Of a stretch of 64,000 nt of DNA, positions 23,814 through 33,156 are shown in pieces; position 1 is the stretch's first letter; each line of letters begins with the position of its first letter. This stretch comes from Streptomyces griseoviridis. Its GTDB lineage: Bacteria; Actinomycetota; Actinomycetes; Streptomycetales; Streptomycetaceae. Where the stretch lies: assembly GCF_005222485.1 (NCBI RefSeq), contig NZ_CP029078.1, positions 62,001 to 126,000 of the forward strand, written 5' to 3'. The notes beneath the pieces are model-generated. The model did not search any database, was not told the origin of the DNA, and saw only the letters and a list, made by a program, of their open reading frames with translations. The position numbers and the translations under genes are program-made.

Positions 23814-25177
23814 GCCGCCGGCGCAAGCTGCGACTGGGGCTGGCCGCCTACGGCACCGGGTGGGACCTGGACGCCTGGCGGCTGCCCGAGGCCACCAACT
23901 CCGGTCTGCGCGACCCCCGTGTCATCCTCGACATCGCCAGGACCGCCGAACGCGGCACACTGGACTACGTGTTCGCGGGCAGCGCGCTCGGCAGCGAGCC
24001 CGACCGGCTCAACCGGGTCCACCGGTGGGACAGCTTCGTGTACGCCGCGCACGCGGCGGCGGTCACCGAGAACCTCGGGTTCGTGATGTCGGTGAACTCC
24101 TCCTTCGAGCATCCCTACGGCGTCGCACGGCAGTTGGCGACGCTGGACAACTTCAACCGGGGGCGCACCGCGCTGAACGTGGTGTTCGGTATCGACCGGG
24201 ACGGCGATCCGGTCGGCAACTTCGGCAAGAACCCGGTGCCGACCGAGGAGACGAAGTACGCGCGGGCCCGGGAGTTCACCGAGGTCGTCAACCGGCTGCT
24301 GCACGAGAGCTGGGACGACGACTTCCTGCTCGACGACCGGGCGGGCGCCACGCTGATCAGGCCCGGGTCCTGGCACGAGATCGACCACCACGGTGAACAC
24401 TTCGACGTCCGGGGCCCGTTGAACGTCCCGCCGCCGGTGCAGTCGCACATCCCGATCGTCCAGGTGGGCCTCTCCGAGGAGTCCCTGCGCTACGGCGCCG
24501 ACTTCGCGCAGCTGCGGTTCTCGCCGTACTTCGGCGTCAGCCGGGGCAAGGAGGAGTACCGCAGGCTCAAGGAGCGTGTCGCGGCCAACGGGCGCGACCC
24601 CGAGAAGTTCAAGATCATTCCGGGGATCACCTTCTATCTCGGGGGTACCGTCCGGGAGGCCCGCGCGAAGTTCAACGAGATCAACGCCCTGCAGCTCACC
24701 CAGGATCTGCCGGCCGCGTTCTCCCGCGGCCTCGGTGTCGACCTGTCGCGGGTCCGCGACAGCGAACGCGTCCTGGACGTGGTCGACATCGACACGCTGC
24801 CCGACGACGCGCTCAGGCCGCTCCTCGGCGACCTCGGGCGGGACGCCGAGGACGACCGCGAGCTGCTGCGGCGGATCCTCGGCACCCAGATCGGGGAGGA
24901 CGCGACGCTGCGGGAGCTGTACCACCACGTGCAGCGCTCCCGGCACGCGCAGCAGCCGGCCGTGGTCGGTGACGCGCGTGCCATCGCCGACTGGCTGGAG
25001 GAGAACCTGGAGGAGGAGGTGCTCGACGGCGTGCAGCTCTTCCCGCCCTACCACCGCGGTCCCGCCGACCTCTTCGTCGACCTCGTCGTGCCGGAGCTGC
25101 GGCGGCGCGGCATCTTCAGGACCGCGTACGAGGCTTCGACCCTCCAGGGTCTGCTGGACACCGACGACACCTACTGA
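23810..25177 (+). CDS. LLM-class flavin-dependent monooxygenase, second
   Basis: 455 residues from GTG 23810, overlapping the preceding stop as GTGA. It has the same NtaA/DszA-type architecture as its neighbour but is only a distant relative: KLRLGLAAYGTGWDLDAWR near the start, DYVFAGSALG, NRGRTALNVVFGIDRDGD, and a C-terminal GVQLFPPYHRGPADLF. Two coupled LLM enzymes suggest sequential or dual-substrate oxygenation of the imported compound. Confidence 0.87.
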   Translation: MSRRRKLRLGLAAYGTGWDLDAWRLPEATNSGLRDPRVILDIARTAERGTLDYVFAGSALGSEPDRLNRVHRWDSFVYAAHAAAVTENLGFVMSVNSSFEHPYGVARQLATLDNFNRGRTALNVVFGIDRDGDPVGNFGKNPVPTEETKYARAREFTEVVNRLLHESWDDDFLLDDRAGATLIRPGSWHEIDHHGEHFDVRGPLNVPPPVQSHIPIVQVGLSEESLRYGADFAQLRFSPYFGVSRGKEEYRRLKERVAANGRDPEKFKIIPGITFYLGGTVREARAKFNEINALQLTQDLPAAFSRGLGVDLSRVRDSERVLDVVDIDTLPDDALRPLLGDLGRDAEDDRELLRRILGTQIGEDATLRELYHHVQRSRHAQQPAVVGDARAIADWLEENLEEEVLDGVQLFPPYHRGPADLFVDLVVPELRRRGIFRTAYEASTLQGLLDTDDTY

Positions 25178-25185
25178 GGACCACT

Positions 25186-26199
25186 GTGCCCCCTGCTCTT
25201 CAACTCCCCGCAGGACACCGGCTGCTCGGCTCCTCGGGTCTCGTCCTCTCCGAGATCGGCGTCGGTGCCAGCACGTTCGGCCGGTCCGGCATGCGGGCCG
25301 CCGGCCAGGAGGCGGTCACCGCGATCGTCGACCGCGCCATCGGTCTCGGCGTCACCTACTTCGACCTCGCCGAGGGCTACGGCGACCGGCCGGGACAGAG
25401 CGAGGAACTCTTCGCCGCCGCGCTCGGCCGCCGACGCGAACAAGTCGTCATCGGCACCAAGTTCGGGCTGAACCTCGCCCGGGAGCACGGCGCCGCCTAC
25501 TCCCGGCCCGGGTCGCGCAAGTACATCGTCGCCGCGGTGGAGGAGTCGCTGCGCCGGCTGCGCACCGACTACATCGACCTCTACCAGATCCACTTCCCCG
25601 ACCCCCTGACGCCGATCGAGGAGACCCTGTCGGCCCTGGACGCGCTGGTGCGGTCGGGAAAGGTGCGCTATGTCGGCGCGTCGAACTTCCCCGCCTGGCA
25701 GCTCGTCGAGGCCGAACACGTGGCGCGGGCCTCGGGGTCGACCCGGTTCGTGTCGACGACCGACGAGTACAGCCTGCTGTGGCGGCGTCCCGAGGAGGAG
25801 CTGATCCCGGCGCTGCGCCGGCACGGCCTCGGGCTCATCCCGTACTTCCCCTTGCAGAACGGGCTGCTCACCGGGAAGTACACGGCGCGGCGGGCGCCGG
25901 ACGACGCGAAGATCACCAACCTCAAGCGGTATCTGCTGCGTTCGGCTCCCTGGGACGCGCTGGCGCAGTTCGAGCGGTTCGCGCGGGAGAGGGGCATCAC
26001 GCCCGCCGCGGCGGCGCTCGGCTGGCTGCTCGCGCAGCCCACGGTGACCAGTGTGATCGCCGGGGTGACCGTGCCCGAGCAGGTGGAGGAGAACGTGCTG
26101 GCGTCCCGGTGGACGCCCACCGCCGACGAAGAGGCCGAGCTGCGGGGCCTGTTCACGGGTGATCTGTCGGGCGGTCCTGGCGTGGTCGACCGGGGCTGA
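25186..26199 (+). CDS. Aldo/keto reductase
   Basis: 337 residues from GTG 25186, eight bases after the second LLM gene. The (beta/alpha)8 fold pattern is clear: GVTYFDLAEGYGD with the catalytic Asp/Tyr, IGTKFG with the catalytic Lys, IDLYQIHFPDP around the His position, and VGASNF. The C-terminal cofactor region reads SVIAGVTVPEQVEENV. It probably reduces an aldehyde or ketone produced by the oxygenases. It is the last gene of the plus-strand operon, followed by a hairpin. Confidence 0.87.
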   Translation: MPPALQLPAGHRLLGSSGLVLSEIGVGASTFGRSGMRAAGQEAVTAIVDRAIGLGVTYFDLAEGYGDRPGQSEELFAAALGRRREQVVIGTKFGLNLAREHGAAYSRPGSRKYIVAAVEESLRRLRTDYIDLYQIHFPDPLTPIEETLSALDALVRSGKVRYVGASNFPAWQLVEAEHVARASGSTRFVSTTDEYSLLWRRPEEELIPALRRHGLGLIPYFPLQNGLLTGKYTARRAPDDAKITNLKRYLLRSAPWDALAQFERFARERGITPAAAALGWLLAQPTVTSVIAGVTVPEQVEENVLASRWTPTADEEAELRGLFTGDLSGGPGVVDRG

Positions 26200-26205
26200 C
26201 GGGCG

Positions 26206-26234
26206 GGGTGCCGGGGCGGCGGGCCCCGGCACCC
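26206..26234. terminator. Bidirectional hairpin between convergent AKR and rhodanese genes
   Basis: A perfect 12-bp stem, 26206-26217 with 26223-26234, and a 5-base loop fill the 38-bp gap between the convergent stops at 26199 and 26238. Confidence 0.7.
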
Positions 26235-26237
26235 GGG

Positions 26238-27122
26238 TCAGGCCGCCGAGGGCTCGGGGGCGCCGGGCCGGTCGCCGGTGGCGGCGGGTCGCGCCGGGTC
26301 GGTGATCCACTCGGACCACGAGCCGGGGTACAGGGCCGCCTGGATGCCGAGGGAGGCGAGCGCCAGCACGGTCGTGGTGGCCGAGACCCCGCTTCCGCAG
26401 TAGGCGCCGAGCGGACGTCCGTCCAGGTGGGCGCCGTAGCGGGCGGTCAGCTCCGCGGCGTCGCGCAGCCGTCCGCCGGTGAAGTTCCCGGAGCCGGGGA
26501 GGCTGTGCGCGCCGGGGATGTGTCCGGTTCCCGGCCGTCGCGGGTCGCCTGCGTACGCCTCGGGGGCGCGGGCGTCGAGAAGGTGTCCCGAGGCGGCGAG
26601 CCGTTCGGCGTCCCGGGCGGTCAGGACGGGGAGCGAGCCGGGCCGTGCGACGGCCGTCCCCGCGCCCGGCGGCGGCACGCGGGTGTCGAGCGCTCCCCCG
26701 ATGGCGCGCCAGGCAGCTAGGCCGCCGTCGAGGAAGAGCGTGTTCTCCACTCCGGCCCAGCGCAGCACCCACCAGGCCCGCGCGGCGACGGCGGGGTTCT
26801 GCCGGGTGTGGACGACGACGGTGGAGCCGTCGTGCACGCCCCACGCGCGCAGCCGCCTCTCCAGGTCGCCCGCGGACGGGAGGGGGTTCGGGCCGGAATC
26901 CTCGGCCGGTGCGCCGACCATGTCCCGCTCGAAGGGGACGTAGTGGGCTCCGGGGATGTGTCCCTCCGTGTAGGCGCGGAGCCCCGATTCGCCCTCCGCC
27001 GCCCCTGCGCCGGTCTCCCGGCCGATCTCGAGGACCACGGGCCGGGTGCCGCGACGGGACACCGTATCGAGGTGCTCCGCCGACCATATGACTGATTGCA
27101 CGCACAAGGGCCGCACTGCCAC
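26238..27122 (-). CDS. Rhodanese-family sulfurtransferase (second)
   Basis: 294 residues from GTG 27122, preceded by a strong GGAGGCGGAGGAG box. Two rhodanese domains; the active loop AYCGSGVSATTTVL carries the catalytic Cys in the C-terminal domain, and LFLDGGLAAW marks the N-terminal one. It is a paralogue of the enzyme at 15177 and shares its promoter motif with the importer operon, so it appears to be a separately transcribed member of the same sulfur regulon. Thiosulfate or mercaptopyruvate specificity cannot be told from the loop alone. Confidence 0.86.
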   Translation of the reverse strand: MAVRPLCVQSVIWSAEHLDTVSRRGTRPVVLEIGRETGAGAAEGESGLRAYTEGHIPGAHYVPFERDMVGAPAEDSGPNPLPSAGDLERRLRAWGVHDGSTVVVHTRQNPAVAARAWWVLRWAGVENTLFLDGGLAAWRAIGGALDTRVPPPGAGTAVARPGSLPVLTARDAERLAASGHLLDARAPEAYAGDPRRPGTGHIPGAHSLPGSGNFTGGRLRDAAELTARYGAHLDGRPLGAYCGSGVSATTTVLALASLGIQAALYPGSWSEWITDPARPAATGDRPGAPEPSAA

Positions 27123-27135
27123 ACTCCTCCGCCTC

Positions 27136-27180
27136 CGATGTACATAAAAGATATCGGGAGAGCGGCGCGGTGCTACGTAG
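27136..27180 (-). promoter_or_regulatory. Copy 3 of shared motif and GCTACGTAG element upstream of second rhodanese
   Basis: On the minus strand, ATCTTTTATGTA (27152-27141) runs into the palindrome ATGTACAT (27145-27138), only about 15 bp before the GTG. The 12 bases are identical to 17087-17098. GCTACGTAG at 27172-27180 resembles the palindrome at 17132. The short distance to the start codon implies either a very short leader or an operator overlapping the ribosome site. Confidence 0.5.
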
Positions 27181-27242
27181 TTTCTATTGCGGCTTGACGA
27201 AGCTGTTGTGTCCGAGGTCGGTTCCGCCCGGGTGCCCCGGGG

Positions 27243-27824
27243 TCAGCCGTGGGCGGTGGGGCGCGAGGACTCCCCCGGCTCCCGCGGGGCGGTCTCGCCG
27301 GGGAGCGCGGGCGCGGCGGTGCCGCGGGCCCTGCGGCGGGCCGCGAGGGACTCCCGTGCCGCCTGGCGGGGGTGGCGGCGGCGCCAGTAGGGGTTGTCGT
27401 GCGACAGCTTGCTGGAGACCCGGCCGTACATCCCGAAGGTCAGGATGATCAGCCCCATGACGAAGCTGAAGATGACGTTGGTCATGCCGAAGTCCAGGAT
27501 GTTCGCCGGGCGGTCGAGGATGAACAGGTGCACGAAGCCGCTCAGCAGGAAGAGGGTGCCGACGACCATGTTGAGCGTCGAGGCGATGTTCCCGCCGATG
27601 AAGCCACCGGCGATCAGGGCCAGGCCCACGACGACGGAGATCAGGCTCAGCACGCCGTTGGTGGACATGCCGGCGAGCCGGTGCCCGTCGGTGCTGAACG
27701 GGCTCAGCTCGTCGGCGAAGCCGAGGGCCCCGAAGATCAGCAGGACCACCCCGCACAGCCCGGCGCCGTAGCGGTAGACCGTGGACAGGCCGTGGTCGAC
27801 GGGCAGTTCGTCGCGCAGTTTCAT
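27243..27824 (-). CDS. DUF4383-type membrane protein
   Basis: 193 residues. Four predicted membrane helices lie between about residues 20 and 145: LCGVVLLIFGALGF, SLISVVVGLALIAGG, TLNMVVGTLFLLSGFVHLF and NVIFSFVMGLIILTFGMYG, the layout of DUF4383 proteins. The cytoplasmic tail (about 150-193) is Arg-rich and low complexity. The gene stands alone between the sulfur locus and the carotenoid genes. Function unknown. Confidence 0.75.
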   Translation of the reverse strand: MKLRDELPVDHGLSTVYRYGAGLCGVVLLIFGALGFADELSPFSTDGHRLAGMSTNGVLSLISVVVGLALIAGGFIGGNIASTLNMVVGTLFLLSGFVHLFILDRPANILDFGMTNVIFSFVMGLIILTFGMYGRVSSKLSHDNPYWRRRHPRQAARESLAARRRARGTAAPALPGETAPREPGESSRPTAHG

Positions 27825-28065
27825 GGCGGTTCCCTTCCGGACAGCGGAACGCGTCGGCGGATCAGCGGATCAGCAGGGCGGCGGATGAGCAGGTGGCGGG
27901 TCGGCGAGTGGCGGGTCGGACGGAGTGGCGGCACAAGGACCAGGTAGAGCGTTATCACCCTGAAAGCCACTCATCACACCATTCTTCGCACAACGACCGT
28001 CCGGTTGCGGTCGGTCCGGTTCTTCACCCGAACGGGTCCACCGGGTGTTCCCGGCGCGGGCGCGC

Positions 28066-29598
28066 TCAGTCCGTGCCCCGGGCGGCCAGCGCCCGCAGCA
28101 GGCGGCCCCGGCCCCGGTCGGGCACGGTCCACAGCGGGTGGCCGCGTACCCCCCACTCCTGGAGCAGGGCGTTGGCGGCGAGGAATCCGCTGGTGGCGGC
28201 GCGTTCCATCAGGGCCACGGGCAGATCGGTGCGGACCAGGTCGCCCGCGAGCACCAGGCCGGTGCCGGGGGCGCGGGTGCCCGGCCGATCCGCGTGGCCG
28301 CCCACCGGGAACAGGGGGCAGTCGCCGCGCCACTCGTGCCGGGCGTCCAGGACCCGCGCGTGTCGGGTCTCCGGGTAGACCCTGCGCAGTTGTTCGACCA
28401 GGCGGGCGGCCTCGGTGGCGGGGTCGGCGTCCTCGGGCAGCGCGTATCCGTGCAGTTCGACGACGGAGCCGCCGGTGCGGGTGGCCCAGCGGCGGGACTC
28501 GCCCTCCCAGCGTTCGAGGACGCTGACGTTGTCCAGTGAGCCGTATCCGGCGGTGCCGAGGAAGCCGGGTCTGCCGGGGGCGACCGGGCGGTCGAGCCAG
28601 AGCCGGGAGACGAGGAACGGCGGGGCGGTGCGGAGCCGGCCGATCCGCCGCCGCCAGTCGGCGTCGCCCAGCCGGGGCGAGCGGGCGACGAGGGCGCGCA
28701 GGCCCGGGGTGTCGAGGGCCAGGACGACGGTGTCGTGCCGGGTCTCCTCCCCTTGGGTGGCGACGGTGTACCCGCCGCCGCCGGCCGGCGTGACGTGCAG
28801 GACCGGTGTGGTGGTGCGGACGGTGACGCCGTGCCGCCGCAGGTGTCCGCCGAGCGGGTCCCACAGGGCCGTCGGGAAGGGTTCGGCGGGGACGTCGAAC
28901 AGGAGCCCCTCGGAGGAGCCGAGGAAGTAGATGTGGAACATCAGGACCATCTCGGCGGCCGAGAGCTGCCGGGGGTCGGCGAAGAAGCTGCGGGAGAACA
29001 CCTCGAAGGCCAGGTGGCGCGCGGCCCGGGGGAAGCGCAGCCGGTCGAGGAAGGCGTGGGCGCTGACGCCGTCGAACCGCTCGTAGACGTCGGGGACCCG
29101 CACGTCGAGCAGGGCGAGCGCGGCGGCGGGGCGCATCCGGACCAGGTCGCGGGCGCGGAAGGAGGGGCTCAGGGCGACGAAACCGAGCGCGCTGAGCGGT
29201 GGGGTGCGCGGGACGCGGCGGAAGCTGTCGTGGAGTCCGTCGCGGTGCCGCAGCGGGTAGTCGGGCAGCCGGGTGAGTGCGCCGAGGCCGGGGTCGGCAC
29301 GGCTCAACAGGCTCCGCAGGTTGTAGTACTGGAGGAAGAAGGCGTGGAATCCGCGGCTCATCGTCGCGGTGGAGCCGTCGAACAGGTCGGTGTGCCAGCC
29401 GCCCACCCGGCCGCCCAGGTACGCCTCGCGTTCGTAGAGCGTGACGTGCGCCCCGCGTTCGGCGAGCGCGGTGGCGGCGGCGAGTCCCGCGATGCCGGCG
29501 CCGACGACGGCGGTGGTGCGCGGTCCGCCGTCGACCCGGGGCGCTCCGGGCGGGGCCGCGACGCGGACGGCGCGCCGGTCCCGGACCGTGCCGGTCAC
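28066..29598 (-). CDS. crtU: Carotenoid beta-ring desaturase/methyltransferase CrtU (isorenieratene type)
   Basis: 510 residues from GTG 29598, overlapping the crtT stop as GTGA. An N-terminal FAD-binding dinucleotide motif (TTAVVGAGIAGLAAATALAE) is followed by HVTLYEREAYLGGRVGG, and a C-terminal FAD contact reads LVLAGDLVRTDLPVALME. Together with crtT and crtY on the same strand this matches the crtYTU operon of Streptomyces, in which CrtU converts beta rings to aromatic chi rings, giving isorenieratene. The assignment rests on motifs plus the highly characteristic gene order. Confidence 0.87.
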   Translation of the reverse strand: MTGTVRDRRAVRVAAPPGAPRVDGGPRTTAVVGAGIAGLAAATALAERGAHVTLYEREAYLGGRVGGWHTDLFDGSTATMSRGFHAFFLQYYNLRSLLSRADPGLGALTRLPDYPLRHRDGLHDSFRRVPRTPPLSALGFVALSPSFRARDLVRMRPAAALALLDVRVPDVYERFDGVSAHAFLDRLRFPRAARHLAFEVFSRSFFADPRQLSAAEMVLMFHIYFLGSSEGLLFDVPAEPFPTALWDPLGGHLRRHGVTVRTTTPVLHVTPAGGGGYTVATQGEETRHDTVVLALDTPGLRALVARSPRLGDADWRRRIGRLRTAPPFLVSRLWLDRPVAPGRPGFLGTAGYGSLDNVSVLERWEGESRRWATRTGGSVVELHGYALPEDADPATEAARLVEQLRRVYPETRHARVLDARHEWRGDCPLFPVGGHADRPGTRAPGTGLVLAGDLVRTDLPVALMERAATSGFLAANALLQEWGVRGHPLWTVPDRGRGRLLRALAARGTD

Positions 29599-30308
29599 CG
29601 CGGTGCCCGCGCGGCGAGGACGGTGTGGGCGATGCCGGTCTGCCAGCCGGGCAGCGGCAGGGCCCGCACCCGGTCGAAGCCGTGCGCCCGGACGCGGTCC
29701 GTGAACCGTTCGACGGTGTCGAAGCCGACGACGCTGTGCCACAGATGGCGGTAGAGGGGGCCGTCGCCGAGGGCGGTGGCGACCGGCAGCACCAGGCCCC
29801 GGCAGACGGCCGTCCACGCCGTTCGGTGGGCGGGGCGTCCGCTGAGGAGGTAGTCGTGCACGGCGAGCCTGCCGTGCGGGACGAGCAGTGTGTGGACGGC
29901 GTCGAGGACGGCGTCGGGGTCGGCGACGTTGCGGAAGAGGTAGGCGGCGAACACGGCGTCGAAGGGGCCGTCGACGCCCGCCCGGGTGAGGGCTTCCGCC
30001 GGTGCGCGCAGGAACGTGACGCCCGTGGGCCAGGGTTTGGCGCGGGCCCGTTCGAGCATGCCGGCGGAGGCGTCGACGGCGGTGATCGCGGCGCCGGGCA
30101 GCGCGGCGCACAGGGCGGCGGTGGAGGCACCCGTTCCGCAGCCGAGGTCCAGCACCCGCAGCCCGGCGCCTGGGCGGGGCAGTCCGAGCCGGTGGGCCGA
30201 GCGGCGCAGTTGGCGGTGGTAGCCGGGGTTGGCGGCCACCAGCGTGTCGTAGCGGCGCGCCACCCGGTCGAAGGCGGCGGCCAGTTCCGCGTCACGCAGC
30301 AAGGTCAT
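29595..30308 (-). CDS. crtT: SAM-dependent methyltransferase CrtT of the carotenoid cluster
   Basis: 237 residues from ATG 30308. Class I methyltransferase motifs: LRVLDLGCGTGASTAAL (motif I), AVDASAGMLERA, FDAVFAAYLFRNVADPDAVL, and a UbiE-like C-terminal part. It sits between crtY and crtU and is coupled to crtU. The precise reaction of CrtT in isorenieratene biosynthesis is not settled, so the name follows synteny. Confidence 0.82.
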   Translation of the reverse strand: MTLLRDAELAAAFDRVARRYDTLVAANPGYHRQLRRSAHRLGLPRPGAGLRVLDLGCGTGASTAALCAALPGAAITAVDASAGMLERARAKPWPTGVTFLRAPAEALTRAGVDGPFDAVFAAYLFRNVADPDAVLDAVHTLLVPHGRLAVHDYLLSGRPAHRTAWTAVCRGLVLPVATALGDGPLYRHLWHSVVGFDTVERFTDRVRAHGFDRVRALPLPGWQTGIAHTVLAARAPR

Positions 30309-30354
30309 GGCGTCTCCGGTGCGGGTCTCGGGGTGTCGGAGGGGGCGGGTCGGC

Positions 30355-31542
30355 TCAGGGGAAGGGCCTGCGGGGCAGCCGGGGGAGTTCGGCGGCGGCC
30401 CTGAGCATGGGCAGGACGGGGGTGCGCAGCCCGATGGCGAGGTCTTCGTGCCAGCGGGTCGTGCCGTCGAGGAAGCGGAGCAGGCGGACCATCGGGACCC
30501 GGGAGAAGAGCCGGGAGAAGAAGGCGGCGCCGTCCATCGCCCCGCTGTCGAGGGCGCGCAGCACGACGGCGTCCATGGCGCGGGAGCGGTGCGAGTGCGG
30601 GGACGGCGGCAGCGGTGGGCGCCCCTGGCGCAGGGCGGCTTCGACGGCCGCCGTCTGGCGCTGGACGCCCGCGAAGGTGTAGCCGGTGGAGGGTCGGGTG
30701 CAGCCGCCGGCGGCGCCGACGCGGAAGACGGACGGCGCCGCCTGGCGCGCGAAGGGCGCGTCGGTCATGGGGATGGCTCCGGTCTCGGTCCCGACGACCT
30801 CGAAGTCCCCGAGGCCGAGCACGGCGCTCGTGTAGTGGCGCAGGGCCGCCTCGTACTGCGGCGCGGACAGCGGCGCCCGGGAGAACTCGGTGTACTCGAC
30901 GAGGGCTTCACGGCGGCCGGTGGGCAGGACGTAGCCGAAGGAGAGGCCGCGCGCGGGCTGGGGGGTGCGGAAGTCCATGAGGTCGGCGACGCCGGGTTCG
31001 AAGGCGGCCTCGCCGGTGCGGACGAACCAGCCGTGGAAGTGCTGGAGCAGCGTGGTGCGGGCGGCGGGGAGGCTGCCGAGCGGGCGTGAGTCGAAGACCC
31101 AGCGGGCCCGCACGGACCGGGTCCTTCCGTCCGCCGTGCGGGCGTGGACCCTGGCCCCCTCGGGGAGGGTCTCGACGTGGTCGACGGTGGCCGTGAGGCG
31201 CCGGACCCGGTCGCCGCGCGCGAGGTCGCGGCCGACCAGCCGTTCGAAGTCGTCCGAACGGATCATCTTGTAGCGCAGCGGTGTGATGTCGTCCTCGACC
31301 GGTGCTCCGGCGGGCGGGTGGACGCGCAGCCGGTGCCAGGTGGCGGTGACCGCCTCGTCGTGGCGTCCGCGTCCCGCCTCCCAGAAGCACCAGGTGCGCG
31401 GGGGCGGGCGGAGCGGGCCGGGCGGGGCGTCCAGCAGGACGGCGGAGGGGCCGGGGGCGCCGGGTCCCGAGCCGGCCAGGCGGTGGGCGAGGGAGAGCCC
31501 GGCGGCTCCGGCCCCGACGATGGCGACGTCCGTCTCGATCAC
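30355..31542 (-). CDS. crtY: Lycopene beta-cyclase CrtY
   Basis: 395 residues. N-terminal nucleotide-binding motif (VAIVGAGAAGLSLAHRLAG), the cyclase signature RTWCFWE near residue 49, and a hydrophobic C-terminal tail are typical of CrtY-type lycopene cyclases. The enzyme closes beta-ionone rings on lycopene ahead of CrtU. It is divergent from crtE across a 345-bp regulatory gap. Confidence 0.88.
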   Translation of the reverse strand: MIETDVAIVGAGAAGLSLAHRLAGSGPGAPGPSAVLLDAPPGPLRPPPRTWCFWEAGRGRHDEAVTATWHRLRVHPPAGAPVEDDITPLRYKMIRSDDFERLVGRDLARGDRVRRLTATVDHVETLPEGARVHARTADGRTRSVRARWVFDSRPLGSLPAARTTLLQHFHGWFVRTGEAAFEPGVADLMDFRTPQPARGLSFGYVLPTGRREALVEYTEFSRAPLSAPQYEAALRHYTSAVLGLGDFEVVGTETGAIPMTDAPFARQAAPSVFRVGAAGGCTRPSTGYTFAGVQRQTAAVEAALRQGRPPLPPSPHSHRSRAMDAVVLRALDSGAMDGAAFFSRLFSRVPMVRLLRFLDGTTRWHEDLAIGLRTPVLPMLRAAAELPRLPRRPFP

Positions 31543-31887
31543 GGCGTGTTCACTCCTCCCGCCGGCCCGGCAGGCGGACGGCGGGCACGAGGCTACGCAT
31601 CGTGATCGCGTCCGGCCGTCCCGGCTGGGCCGGACGGCCGCGCGCGCTCCCCCGTGCGGACGCTTCGGGACGCGCGGACCGTCCCGGTGCGGGGCGGGCG
31701 GGTGAGCGGGGTGGTGCCGTCGTCCGCGCCTGCGGGTCGCGAGCGGGCGTGACAGATTTATCTCGGTACATCACTTATAAATATGAACAGATGACCTAAA
31801 TCAGAAGAAGATGATCGTGAATCGTCAACGTGGTGATGGGTCACCGTCCTGTCCTGCCGTAGCCGTCCCCCGGCCCGCGGCGGACCG
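31543..31887. promoter_or_regulatory. Divergent crtY/crtE control region
   Basis: Most of the 345 bp is GC-rich, but 31745-31815 is a sharp A/T-rich block (TTTATCTCGG, CACTTATAAATATGAAC) not seen elsewhere in the cluster. It presumably contains back-to-back promoters for crtYTU and crtEIB. In other Streptomyces such crt promoters respond to a light-dependent ECF sigma factor (LitS); no litR/litS genes lie in this window. Confidence 0.5.
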
Positions 31888-33156
31888 ATGACGACGACGC
31901 CAGCTCTGATCGCGAGGATCTCGATGACGGGAACCGGCATGGGCCCCCCAGCGCGCCAGGACCAGCGCGGTCCCGAGCACGCCTTCGCGCACCCGTGCGC
32001 CGTCGACGCGGACGTGACCGGCGCCGTGCGCGCGGTCCTCGCCGACCTGCTCGCGCGCCGGGTCGCCGCGGCCGAGGCGGTCGATCCGCTCTTCGCCCGG
32101 GACCTGGCCGCGCGGGTCGCGCGCTTCACCCACGACGGCGGGAAACTCGCCAGACCCCAACTGATGTGGTGGGCGCTGCGGGCCTGCGGCGGCGGCGAGC
32201 ACCCGCAGACGGCCGCCGCGCTGCGGCTCGGCGCCGCCCTCGAACTCATCCAGACCTGCGCCCTGGTCCACGACGACGTGATGGACGCCGCGCCGGTCCG
32301 CCGCGGCAGGCCCGCGCTGCACGCCGACGTCACCGCCCAGTACGCCGACGCCGCGCCCGGCGTGCGCGGGGTCCGGCTCGGCGAGGCGACCGCGATCCTC
32401 GCCGGTGACCTCGCGCTGGCCTGGGCGGACGACGTGGTGGCGGAGACCGAGCCGGCGCCGGGGACCGCGCGCCGGGTGCGGGAGCTGTGGAGCGGGCTGC
32501 GGATGGAGATGGTCGCCGGGCAGTACCTCGATGTCCACGGCGAGGCCACCTCGGCGCGGGCGCTGGCCCGCGCGGTCCGCGCCGCCTGCCTCAAGAGCGC
32601 CCTGTACTCCGTGGAACGTCCGCTCGCGCTGGGCGCCGCGCTGGCCGGCGCCGACGCCGTCACCACGCGCGCGCTGTGTTCGGCGGGCCGCTGCGTGGGG
32701 CTCGCCTTCCAGCTCCGCGACGACCTGCTCGACGCGTTCGGCGACCCGCGCGCCACCGGCAAGCCGGCCGGCGGTGACATCCGCAGCGGCAAGCCGACCT
32801 GTCTCGCCGCCGTCGCGCAGGCGCGGGCCGAGGCCGCGGGCGACCGGCGTGCGCTCGGCGTGCTGCGCTCCACGCTCGGCCGCTCCGACGCCTCGGACGC
32901 CGAACTCGCGGCGGTCCGCGAGGTGTTCACGGCCACCGGGGCCAGGGACGCCGTGGAGGCGCGGGCGGCCCGGCTGGTCTCCAGGGGCCTCGGGCACCTC
33001 GACGCCGTGCCCCTCGACCCGCGCGGCGCGGTCCCGCTGCGCGCCTGCCTCAGCCGCGCGGCCGGCCCACCGCCGGCCGTGCCCGACGACGACGGGAGCG
33101 ACCCGGCGAGGGCCGCCCTCCACGTCACCGCCTCCGACGAGGGAACCCACCGATGA
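31888..33156 (+). CDS. crtE: Geranylgeranyl diphosphate synthase CrtE
   Basis: 422 residues from ATG 31888. An internal ATG at 31924 is preceded by GAGG and may be the true start, removing 12 residues. The first Asp-rich motif is LVHDDVMD (DDxxD) and the second [13 protein letters not shown], with [11 protein letters not shown] upstream, as in E-type prenyl synthases. The C-terminal extension after about residue 370 is longer than usual. It makes the C20 precursor for phytoene. The stop overlaps crtI. Confidence 0.9.
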   Translation: MTTTPALIARISMTGTGMGPPARQDQRGPEHAFAHPCAVDADVTGAVRAVLADLLARRVAAAEAVDPLFARDLAARVARFTHDGGKLARPQLMWWALRACGGGEHPQTAAALRLGAALELIQTCALVHDDVMDAAPVRRGRPALHADVTAQYADAAPGVRGVRLGEATAILAGDLALAWADDVVAETEPAPGTARRVRELWSGLRMEMVAGQYLDVHGEATSARALARAVRAACLKSALYSVERPLALGAALAGADAVTTRALCSAGRCVGLAFQLRDDLLDAFGDPRATGKPAGGDIRSGKPTCLAAVAQARAEAAGDRRALGVLRSTLGRSDASDAELAAVREVFTATGARDAVEARAARLVSRGLGHLDAVPLDPRGAVPLRACLSRAAGPPPAVPDDDGSDPARAALHVTASDEGTHR

